Assembly (NCBI GenBank): GCA_027483425.1
Contig: JAIXUR010000490.1
Span: 1-12,903 of the forward strand
Reading direction: 5' to 3'
DNA from: Cyanobacteriota bacterium
GTDB taxonomy: Bacteria > Cyanobacteriota > Cyanobacteriia > Phormidesmidales > Phormidesmidaceae
Length of the DNA stretch: 12,903 bases
Under the pieces are notes generated by a model. That model was given only the letters and a program-made list of their open reading frames with translations, did not search any database and was not told the origin of the DNA. The translations under genes were made by a program, and so were the position numbers. The stretch's first letter is position 1, and the number at the start of each line of letters is the position of its first letter. Below are positions 7,281-12,903 of this stretch, piece by piece.

Positions 7281-7613
7281 TAAATTACGCAGAGATGGGG
7301 GGCGGTCAGTAATAAGACGGATCTATACTTACGTACAGGATACAAAGCAACCTCAGCATGGAAACCCCGTGCCTACCCAAGGTGCTTTGTAGAGAACATC
7401 TACCGAGTTTGTGCGCTTCTCCCATCACAACAGGGTTGGTCTGTATTAGGTGTTTCCTATGACAGACAAGACTTTGAGGGAGCCTACCAAAGCAATCAAG
7501 CACAACATCTGCTAAAGGTGCACTACCAACTGACCGACGAGAGCGAGTCTTTGCTCTTAGCCCTATTTAGGGTTGGTATTCATCCATATACACGAGGTAG
7601 ATTGAGATCATGA
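7281..7613 (+). pseudogene. Possible decayed gene: open frame without a start codon
   Basis: Frame 3 stays open for 110 codons after a TAA at 7278-7280, but has no ATG and only one late GTG (7518). The translated stretch contains a protein-like segment (IYRVCALLPSQQGWSVLGVS, then DFEGAYQSN, then SESLLLALFRVGIHPY). Its TGA stop overlaps the ATG of the following PTPA-CTERM gene as ATGA. This overlap resembles a coupled operon pair, but with no start it is either a remnant of a small protein or a chance opening. Rare AGA/AGG codons in it are unlike the neighbouring genes. No homologue is recognised. Confidence 0.22.
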
Positions 7614-8233
7614 GTTTAAGAGCTTTTGGATTAGCCCTAGGTGCGGCGGCTGCTTTCTCGGGAGTCGCTGTTCTAGAGGCCCCTGTACAGGCGGCTGACA
7701 TCGCAGGCAAGACCCTAGACTTCAGTGGTAGAGCGAGACTAACGGGGGCAGGCGGTGTCGTTGGCAGCACTTCTACACTAGATTTTGCTAATGGTAGTGG
7801 TAAGTTTGGTCCTTCAGCTGGTGCTGCGATTAACCTCAGCCCCAGCAGCCTTCCCTACGGCGTTTTTGGGTCTACATTTAGCATTAGCGATTTAAGTCTG
7901 ACCAAATTAACGGCCTCCACCTGGGGCCTAGCTGGTGCACCAGTGGCTAATTGGCTAAGTGGACTGCCCTCTGGCATCGCCTTCACCCTCGAATCCTTTA
8001 GTCTGACAAGAACCACTACCAACTTCGAGGCCGTAATTGCTGGCTTCTTTACCCCATCTAGTCTGCCTGGGGGTGGTGACTTGACGACTCAGGGCAAGTT
8101 CACACTTGAAGGCACGTCTTTCTCCGCTGATGTCACCCCTATTCCTACCCCGGCGTTGCTGCCTGGTTTGGTAGGTTTGGGCTTTGCGGCCCTGCGCAAG
8201 CGTGGGCAAGACAACTCTGAGCAAGATGCCTAA
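7610..8233 (+). CDS. Secreted PTPA-CTERM (PEP-CTERM class) sorting-domain protein
   Basis: This 207-residue protein has a signal peptide (1-28, ending PVQA before ADIAG) and a mature part rich in Gly, Ser, Thr and Leu that looks like beta-sheet, with no cysteine. At the C-terminus is a sorting signal: PTPA (179-182), a short hydrophobic helix (LLPGLVGLGFAAL, 183-195), a basic RKR (196-198) and a short acidic tail. This is the three-part PEP-CTERM layout in its cyanobacterial PTPA version, recognised by a membrane exosortase that cuts near the motif. The protein should end up outside the cell or attached to its envelope. An exosortase gene lies 461 bases downstream, on the opposite strand, and is the likely processing enzyme. 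No enzymatic domain is recognised. The ATG is preceded by a loosely spaced GAGG. A rho-independent terminator follows the stop. Confidence 0.9.
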   Translation: MSLRAFGLALGAAAAFSGVAVLEAPVQAADIAGKTLDFSGRARLTGAGGVVGSTSTLDFANGSGKFGPSAGAAINLSPSSLPYGVFGSTFSISDLSLTKLTASTWGLAGAPVANWLSGLPSGIAFTLESFSLTRTTTNFEAVIAGFFTPSSLPGGGDLTTQGKFTLEGTSFSADVTPIPTPALLPGLVGLGFAALRKRGQDNSEQDA

Positions 8234-8276
8234 TGGCCATCGGCTAGGTTCTAACGCTTAGGTTCTGATACATTAT

Positions 8277-8305
8277 CCTCCGGTGTTAAAGCCGGGGGAT
8301 TTTTT
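8277..8305 (+). terminator. Rho-independent terminator after the PTPA-CTERM gene
   Basis: CCTCCGG (8277-8283) pairs with CCGGGGG (8292-8298), with one T-G pair and an 8-base loop. Six T bases follow at 8300-8305. It lies 44 bases after the stop of the PTPA-CTERM gene. Confidence 0.8.
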
Positions 8306-8351
8306 GATTGGGTTCTTAAAGGGCCAGCATTACCCCTGTTAAGGCAGCAAA

Positions 8352-8456
8352 TCCGTTCGATACAATTCCTGAAACGGACTTGTATCGACGGACTACGGCC
8401 CCGACCACCAGGGAGTTCACTCCCTGGCTCATAGCTAAAGTCTGCTAAAGCAAACT
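8352..8456. repeat. Cluster of three palindromes, possible relic of an IS200/IS605-type element
   Basis: Three hairpins lie within 105 bases. TCCGTTCGATACAA (8352-8365) pairs with TTGTATCGACGGA (8380-8392) with one bulged T. CCAGGGAG (8408-8415) pairs perfectly with CTCCCTGG (8420-8427). AGTCTGC (8439-8445) pairs with GCAAACT (8450-8456) with one mismatch. Sequences of the GCTAAAGTCTGCTAAAGCA type are common in cyanobacterial genomes and, from memory, near ends of IS200/IS605 elements. No transposase or TnpB frame is present, so this is at most a remnant. The rest of 8306-8608 shows nothing else. Confidence 0.45.
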
Positions 8457-8608
8457 GGATGACCCAGCCCATAATCCTCTTTAGAGTAGAGAATTTCTGC
8501 TTTGAGCCTTAGATTTTTAGTCCAAGGCTGAGCATCGAGTCAAGGCTATCGGCCTCTCAACGAGATCTACCTTAACAAGGGTATTGGCAAGATCTAAGGT
8601 CACACTAC

Positions 8609-8649
8609 CAACAAAGAAAGGGAGCCTGTTTGGCTCCCTTTCTTTGTTG
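8609..8649. terminator. Perfect 18-bp hairpin, probable two-way terminator
   Basis: CAACAAAGAAAGGGAGCC (8609-8626) pairs perfectly with 8632-8649 around a TGTTT loop. The purine-rich and pyrimidine-rich arms give a T-rich run on either strand. It sits between the PTPA-CTERM gene and the convergent exosortase gene, 45 bases past the exosortase stop, so it should end the exosortase transcript and can also catch read-through from the other side. Confidence 0.8.
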
Positions 8650-8693
8650 CTCTTGATGCAGTACGACTCCCTCAGGGATTTCAGACACCTCTA

Positions 8694-9608
8694 CTATTGA
8701 GCCGATATCTTCTGGGAGGGGCGATCAAAGATCGCGATCGCGCCGTAGTAGTAAGCGGTAAACATCAGGCTTGAGAAAATTTGCCCACCCCAGACCCCGT
8801 GCCAAAAATCGAACGACTCTTCCCCCCAGTACACCGCTGCAAAGGTCATGAGCATAATGCGGGGAATATTGAGGACTAGCGCGATCGCCACTCCCATGGT
8901 GGCAACCAGCACAATGCGCAACCCGCTTTTCTTAGCAAAAAGGCCCCAAAGAATACTAATGCCCACCAGCACAAAGGCCATATCGTAACCGCTACAGCCG
9001 GGGGCCACTTCTACGCCCCCCGTCGGCAAATTAATGAACCGGGCCTGGGCCTCTGCGGCTTGACCCATGGCTCTCAACAGGAGACTGCTAATCCAGGCCA
9101 TGGCGTTTTCTAGCCGATAGGGCCCTGTTACCGCCTGAATAATCTGGTTTGATAGCCAAATCCAATCTGGGTAAAAGCCTGCTAGAATTAGCAGGCAAGC
9201 CAAGGGAAAGCGGCCAAATATCGCTGGCGTAAATGAACTCCAGGCGATGCCGATTAAAATCAGCATCCATAGGAAAGCCTGAAGAGAAATTGAACTCCTA
9301 ATAAACGGTAGCCAAAGGGCTGCGGCCAGAATCAGGGTGTGGCCAATAATGCGATCATCTGCCAAGACGGTGACATTTGCCAGGTCTTTACGGCGGGTCC
9401 AGAGCAGCTGAAATCCTAAATATAAGAACCCCAGGTTGAGCACTACCTGCGATTGCCCTTTCCAAAGATCTGCAATAAAAAAACTAATATAGGTATACCC
9501 ATAGAACAAACCAGCGATCAGTCCTAGGGAGACGATGCGCCCATGGTGGGTAGTCAAACTCCATTGCAGAGCTGGCTGAAGTTGCTTTCGGCTAATTAAT
9601 TTGACCAT
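8694..9608 (-). CDS. Exosortase (cyanobacterial exosortase family)
   Basis: A 304-residue multi-pass membrane protein with about eight hydrophobic segments. The exosortase catalytic set is complete: Cys205 in GVEVAPGCSGYDMA, Arg250 in LNIPRIMLM and His270 in FDFWHGVWGGQIF. In the family, this membrane transpeptidase-like enzyme cuts PEP-CTERM-type tails from exported proteins. The facing PTPA-CTERM protein is the obvious local substrate; other substrates elsewhere in the genome are likely. Upstream on the same strand is an HpsJ-like protein (100 bases before), a pairing known for cyanobacterial exosortases, and two glycosyltransferases. I cannot say with certainty which cyanoexosortase subfamily (A, B or C) it is; the PTPA target would suit a type other than the classic PEP one. 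The ATG has no clear ribosome site. Confidence 0.93.
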   Translation of the reverse strand: MVKLISRKQLQPALQWSLTTHHGRIVSLGLIAGLFYGYTYISFFIADLWKGQSQVVLNLGFLYLGFQLLWTRRKDLANVTVLADDRIIGHTLILAAALWLPFIRSSISLQAFLWMLILIGIAWSSFTPAIFGRFPLACLLILAGFYPDWIWLSNQIIQAVTGPYRLENAMAWISSLLLRAMGQAAEAQARFINLPTGGVEVAPGCSGYDMAFVLVGISILWGLFAKKSGLRIVLVATMGVAIALVLNIPRIMLMTFAAVYWGEESFDFWHGVWGGQIFSSLMFTAYYYGAIAIFDRPSQKISAQ

Positions 9609-9659
9609 AGCAAAAAATAGAGTCTCCGCAAAGAGCAGGCTAACAAGACAAGGGGCGAG

Positions 9660-9693
9660 TTGGGTGCGTCATCGCCCGGCCTGACGCACCCAA
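9660..9693. repeat. Inverted repeat TTGGGTGCGTCA / TGACGCACCCAA
   Basis: Perfect 12-bp arms (9660-9671 and 9682-9693) surround a GC-rich 10-base loop. GGTGCGT...ACGCACC palindromes are common dispersed repeats in cyanobacteria. It lies between the HpsJ-like and exosortase genes. No T-tract follows on the minus strand, so it is more likely a repeat or an RNA-stability hairpin than a terminator. Confidence 0.75.
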
Positions 9694-9708
9694 GAGAATG
9701 GCATAGGC

Positions 9709-10329
9709 TTAGACCCTGACACGGGAGCCAAAGCGACCCACCAAAATGAGGGCAAGACCGGTGATCAACAGGTTGCCAAAGCTATTAACCCCAGCCTTAA
9801 GCACGCTGGTTTTAGCGGTGCGCTTAGCCGTATCGACCTGGTCAGTCAGAACCTTAGAAGCCTGCTGCAAAATCTCTGGCGTTAAGTCTGGCGAAACCGC
9901 TTGAGGATTGATCTCAGCACTGGCAATTTGATCGCGTACCTGGGCCTCTTGGGTGGCAATGGTAGTGATGGCCATGTCCTTAAGCTTTAGGCTGTCACGG
10001 GCCATAAGCAGGCCTGACAAGCTAAACATGACCCCAAGGGCCAGACAGAGCAGAGCAATTTGCTTGCGCAGGCGGCGATTGTCTAAACAGCCAAATAGGG
10101 TCAGCGACAGGCCCAGGAGTAGCACCACGCTGCGATCACCCATCTGCTGCACTAGGCCCACGCGCCATTGAATATCAAAGGGGTTAGGCGGCAGCGCCAG
10201 CACTAACATATCGATCAAAAATCCAGCTAAACAGGCCAGCCCAACAATCAGACATAGGGCCTGCCCTGGGGTAGCCTGAAACGATGGCGATGATGATGCT
10301 CGGCGTAGAGAAGGAGAAGAAGAAGCCAT
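9709..10329 (-). CDS. HpsJ-like membrane protein associated with exosortase
   Basis: From the ATG at 10329 the protein has 206 residues: a Ser-rich leader, a first membrane segment (about 23-46), the family motif FDIQWRVGLVQQMGDRSVVLLLGLSLTLFG (51-80), a third segment (90-109), a helical, charged and probably coiled-coil loop (112-175), and a last segment (184-200). This layout and the W-R-x-G-L...DRS motif fit HpsJ-like proteins, named from the hormogonium polysaccharide locus and often found beside cyanobacterial exosortases. The exact role is unknown; it may help the exosortase or polysaccharide export. The frame continues upstream to a TTG at 10410, but those 27 residues look non-coding. 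No strong ribosome site is seen. It lies between the glycosyltransferases and the exosortase on the same strand. Confidence 0.78.
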   Translation of the reverse strand: MASSSPSLRRASSSPSFQATPGQALCLIVGLACLAGFLIDMLVLALPPNPFDIQWRVGLVQQMGDRSVVLLLGLSLTLFGCLDNRRLRKQIALLCLALGVMFSLSGLLMARDSLKLKDMAITTIATQEAQVRDQIASAEINPQAVSPDLTPEILQQASKVLTDQVDTAKRTAKTSVLKAGVNSFGNLLITGLALILVGRFGSRVRV

Positions 10330-10576
10330 GGCGATAACGGGGTAAGGGATAACTATAAAGTTGATTGTCTGTAGTTTTGGCCAGGGGCTGGGTGAAGAAA
10401 CTATGGCCAACCTGGAATTACTTACGGAGATTAGAGGGCTCTAGCCGGATTGGAATCTAGGTCTTTAAAGTTCCTTATCAATTAGCCGCCAAAACTTTAT
10501 GCTGTAACGCAGGCGGGAGTCGAGGCGGGCGGCCCCTACCTACAGCGGCATGACCGCCTGGGTGAAGGGTGGAGGG

Positions 10577-11719
10577 CTACTTGATCACCTGCGCGAGTCG
10601 CTGTCGTAGGGCCTGATTGGTTTTCTCTAGGGTGAAGTGGGCCAGGGCATGGTGATAGCCCGCCTGGGCAATGGTCTGGGTATGGTCAGAGTAAAGATAG
10701 CTCTGGCCGATTAGATCGCTTAAGATTTGCGGCTGGTCAGGGGGGCATAGCCAACCGGTTTCACCGTGGGTGATCAGTTCAACGGTGCCACCGCCAGCCG
10801 CGGCGATGATCGGACGCTGGCAGAGCATGGCTTCGACAATGACACGGCCAAAGGGTTCTGGAGCGGTTGAGGTATGGGCAATGAGATCGCAGGCCTGCAT
10901 GAGTTGAGGAATGTCGGACCGAAAACCCAAAAACTTGACCCGCTCCGTCAACCCCAACTGATCGACCTGCCGATGCAAAGCCTCGACATAGTCATCCTCG
11001 CCAAAGAGAGCATCGCCGACCAACAAAGCCTCCACTGGCTCAGGACATTGGGCCAGGGCTTCGATCAAAACATGCTGACCTTTCCAGGGAGCAAGGCGGC
11101 TAAAATGACCCACCACAAACCGATTGTGCAATCCCAGTTCGGTTCGCAAAGCCTGGGCCGTTTCCGGTACCGCTTGATAGGCAGCGGGCTGAAACCCGTT
11201 ATAGACAACGCTAACTTTTTGGGCCTCTCCGCCCGCTGCAATGAACGCAGCTTGGGTGGCGCTAGAGTTAGCAATCACGTGGACCGCACACCAGTTAGCG
11301 GCAGCGACCAAAACCCGTTGGTTGGTACGGCTGAAGTGCTCTGGCGAGATGATGTCTCGCAAATGATGAATTAAGGGCTTGTTGCACAGTCGACTGGCCA
11401 GGGCGCCAAGAATTAGCGCCTTGGAGGTGTTGGTATAAATTAGGTCAAAATCTTGCCCCAGGTGGGCAATGGTGCTGACTAGGGGAACCAACTGGCCAAG
11501 GCTTTTTACCCCCTCCGCCCAGCCACTGGCCTTACTGACTTGAATTGGAGTTTGAGTTAGAACCTGATGCGGAATTTGCCGAGACGCTAGGGCGTTTGGA
11601 AAAGGCCCGTCTTGAAAAACGCCGACCAGGCAATCGGGGGTAAAGGCACTGGCAACATCCAGCAGGGAGAGTTCAGCCCCGCCCAGTTTGCCGCTTTGGT
11701 CGAGGAATAGAACGTTCAT
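10577..11719 (-). CDS. Glycosyltransferase family 4
   Basis: A 380-residue GT-B fold enzyme. The N-terminal acceptor half starts MNVLFLDQSGKLGGAELSLLDVA with the usual glycine-rich loop (GGAE, 13-16). The C-terminal donor half has HFSRLAPWKGQHVLIEAL with Arg208 and Lys213 for the nucleotide-sugar phosphates, and the EX7E motif E288...E296 (APEPFGRVIVE). The enzyme should transfer a sugar from a nucleotide donor with retention of configuration, on the cytoplasmic face of the membrane. The sugar and acceptor cannot be told from sequence. Its start is 3 bases after the stop of the preceding glycosyltransferase gene, so the two are almost certainly co-transcribed. Next to HpsJ-like and exosortase genes, a role in exopolysaccharide synthesis is likely. 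It is followed by a 247-base gap before the HpsJ-like gene. Confidence 0.92.
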   Translation of the reverse strand: MNVLFLDQSGKLGGAELSLLDVASAFTPDCLVGVFQDGPFPNALASRQIPHQVLTQTPIQVSKASGWAEGVKSLGQLVPLVSTIAHLGQDFDLIYTNTSKALILGALASRLCNKPLIHHLRDIISPEHFSRTNQRVLVAAANWCAVHVIANSSATQAAFIAAGGEAQKVSVVYNGFQPAAYQAVPETAQALRTELGLHNRFVVGHFSRLAPWKGQHVLIEALAQCPEPVEALLVGDALFGEDDYVEALHRQVDQLGLTERVKFLGFRSDIPQLMQACDLIAHTSTAPEPFGRVIVEAMLCQRPIIAAAGGGTVELITHGETGWLCPPDQPQILSDLIGQSYLYSDHTQTIAQAGYHHALAHFTLEKTNQALRQRLAQVIK

Positions 11720-11722
11720 AGG

Positions 11723-12862
11723 TCAGCTATCCATCGCAAGTTGGTAGACGGCTTTAATCCGCTCGGCAATGACTGGCCAGGTATAGTTAGCCTCTACATA
11801 CCCTTGGCAAGCCGCTGCACCGGGGAGTTGCCGCTGCCCCGATAGCGCTTCGTTCAGACCCTGGGCCAGTTGCTCTGGGCGGGTGCCCTCGAAGACCAGG
11901 TCTGGGCAAAAGGGGGTCAAAATCTCGGGAATGCTATCTACCGGGGTGCCCATCACCGGAGTGCCATTGGCCAGAGATTCAATCACAATCAGGCCAAAGC
12001 CCTCTAGGGAGACCGTGGGTACCACCGAAAGGGTGGCGGCTCGATAGGCCAGGGCCAGGTCTTCGTCAGAAACAAACCCCAGCAACTGGACGTGGTTAGC
12101 CAATTCTAAGTCTTGAATCTGCTGCTCTAGCTCTGGCTGCAAGGCACCTTTACCGGCAATCAGCAGCAGCACATCGGGGTGCTGGCGGCGCACCTGGGTG
12201 ATGGCAGAAATGAGGTTTTCTAAACCCATGCGGCGGGCCAGACGACGTACCGCCAGCAGAATGGGGCGATCGCTCGGCCAGCCCAGGCGTTCACGGGCAG
12301 CGGCAGCGGTTACCGACGTATCAAAGCGGGTGGTGTCGACACCGGGGGGGACAATGTGAATGCGATCGTAGGGAATGTGGTATTCCCGGTGTAGCGCTTG
12401 GCGAAAGGCCTCAGACAACACAATGAACTGTTGCACCTGGCTGTAGGTACTCCACTCCATCAGCCATTTAGCCCGAATGGCCCAAGAACTTCCCCCTTCG
12501 ACTTTACCTTCAAGGGCCCAGGGGCCCTGAAAATGCATAGCCACCGGATGCTTCCGGAGTTGGTCAAGCAGAGGAAAGGTATACAGTCCAAAATGGGAGA
12601 CAACTAGAGAAAAATCTTCGGTGGAAGTGATCTGCTTAAAACTATGCCTGGCCTGCTGCCAGCGGTTGAGGAGCGGAGCTTGAATCGGCGCAAATCCATG
12701 GATTTGCCCCTGAGTAGTTTGGGCCACCTGAGGGCTACCAGCCACTAACCCTCGAATGTGAATACCCGCCTTAGGCAGGTAGCGAACACAGTCGTAATAG
12801 ACGCGGTTGAGCCCGCCCGCTTGCTCAGGAAACCAGCCCATACCAATCTGAAGGGTTTTCAT
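11723..12862 (-). CDS. Glycosyltransferase family 4
   Basis: A 379-residue GT-B enzyme. The N-terminal half has GGLNRVYYDCVRYLPKAGI (16-34), where a glycine pair and arginine form the donor/acceptor loop. The donor half begins near 198 with ILLAVRRLARRMGLENLI, where the usual K of the RxxxxKG motif is Arg211. The EX7E pair is E287...E295 (EGFGLIVIE), followed by GTPVMGTPVDSIPEIL. These identify a retaining family 4 transferase acting on the cytoplasmic side, probably in extracellular polysaccharide synthesis. It is only weakly similar to its neighbour, so this is not a recent tandem duplication. It is the first complete gene of the minus-strand group in the window; a weak AGG lies 9 bases before the ATG. 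The 41 bases beyond the start may hold the end of a further upstream gene or a promoter. Confidence 0.93.
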   Translation of the reverse strand: MKTLQIGMGWFPEQAGGLNRVYYDCVRYLPKAGIHIRGLVAGSPQVAQTTQGQIHGFAPIQAPLLNRWQQARHSFKQITSTEDFSLVVSHFGLYTFPLLDQLRKHPVAMHFQGPWALEGKVEGGSSWAIRAKWLMEWSTYSQVQQFIVLSEAFRQALHREYHIPYDRIHIVPPGVDTTRFDTSVTAAAARERLGWPSDRPILLAVRRLARRMGLENLISAITQVRRQHPDVLLLIAGKGALQPELEQQIQDLELANHVQLLGFVSDEDLALAYRAATLSVVPTVSLEGFGLIVIESLANGTPVMGTPVDSIPEILTPFCPDLVFEGTRPEQLAQGLNEALSGQRQLPGAAACQGYVEANYTWPVIAERIKAVYQLAMDS

Positions 12863-12903
12863 CGATTGAACCTATTGCGTTACAAAAGGGGTTGAGGTTG
12901 AGA

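Noticed and set aside
7561..7572. CCCTATTTAGGG as an operator before the PTPA-CTERM gene
   Set aside because: The arms are only five bases and no second copy was seen, so chance is likely.
8251..8472. 73-codon minus-strand frame
   Set aside because: It runs through a terminator hairpin and three palindromes, which explains the opening; the translation has no protein-like pattern.
9660..9693. Perfect hairpin as terminator between the HpsJ-like and exosortase genes
   Set aside because: There is no T-run after it on the minus strand, and the sequence matches a common dispersed cyanobacterial repeat type.
10330..10410. 27-residue extension of the HpsJ-like protein from a TTG start
   Set aside because: There is no ribosome site and its composition is unlike the family; an ATG directly before the Ser-rich leader fits better.
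10874..11374. 166-codon plus-strand frame inside the glycosyltransferase gene
   Set aside because: It lies wholly opposite a gene with clear GT4 motifs and has no recognisable domain or signal of its own.

Overview
This window looks like a piece of a cyanobacterial chromosome, probably from a filamentous Leptolyngbya-, Phormidesmis- or Nodosilinea-like organism. The evidence is the many HIP1 octamers (GCGATCGC, for example at 83-90 and 7139-7146), cyanobacterial-type palindromic and heptamer repeats, a PTPA-CTERM protein, a cyanobacterial-type exosortase and an HpsJ-like protein. No rRNA, tRNA, CRISPR array or intact transposon was seen.

Left part (1-3400, plus strand). The window opens inside a large fused radical SAM / DUF2344 protein whose first codons lie outside. 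It is followed after 23 bases by an unrecognised exported protein with six cysteines. A heptamer-repeat hairpin (3421-3474) separates these from the next, convergent genes.

Middle part (3522-6857, mostly minus strand). This holds an orphan Tat-exported PotD-type solute-binding lipoprotein, a tiny unlisted membrane protein of 38 residues reading the other way (4711-4827), a short conserved-looking hypothetical gene, a DUF938 methyltransferase, and an ElyC/SanA/YdcF (DUF218) envelope protein. The last dozen codons of the DUF218 gene and its stop lie in a 112-base MITE-like repeat.

A long non-coding or decayed stretch (6858-7609) then leads to a secreted protein with a PTPA-type PEP-CTERM tail (7610-8233, plus strand). 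Downstream come a rho-independent terminator, a palindrome-rich relic, and a perfect 18-bp hairpin that can end transcription from both sides.

Right part (8694-12862, minus strand). Four genes run in one direction: two family 4 glycosyltransferases 3 bases apart, an HpsJ-like membrane protein, and an exosortase with an intact Cys/Arg/His triad. Together with the facing PTPA-CTERM gene they form a compact protein-sorting and exopolysaccharide module. The likely logic is that the exosortase cuts the CTERM tail of the secreted protein at the membrane, while the glycosyltransferases build the polysaccharide it is exported with or attached to. That link is inference from gene neighbourhood and from what is known of the PEP-CTERM/exosortase and hormogonium polysaccharide (Hps) systems.
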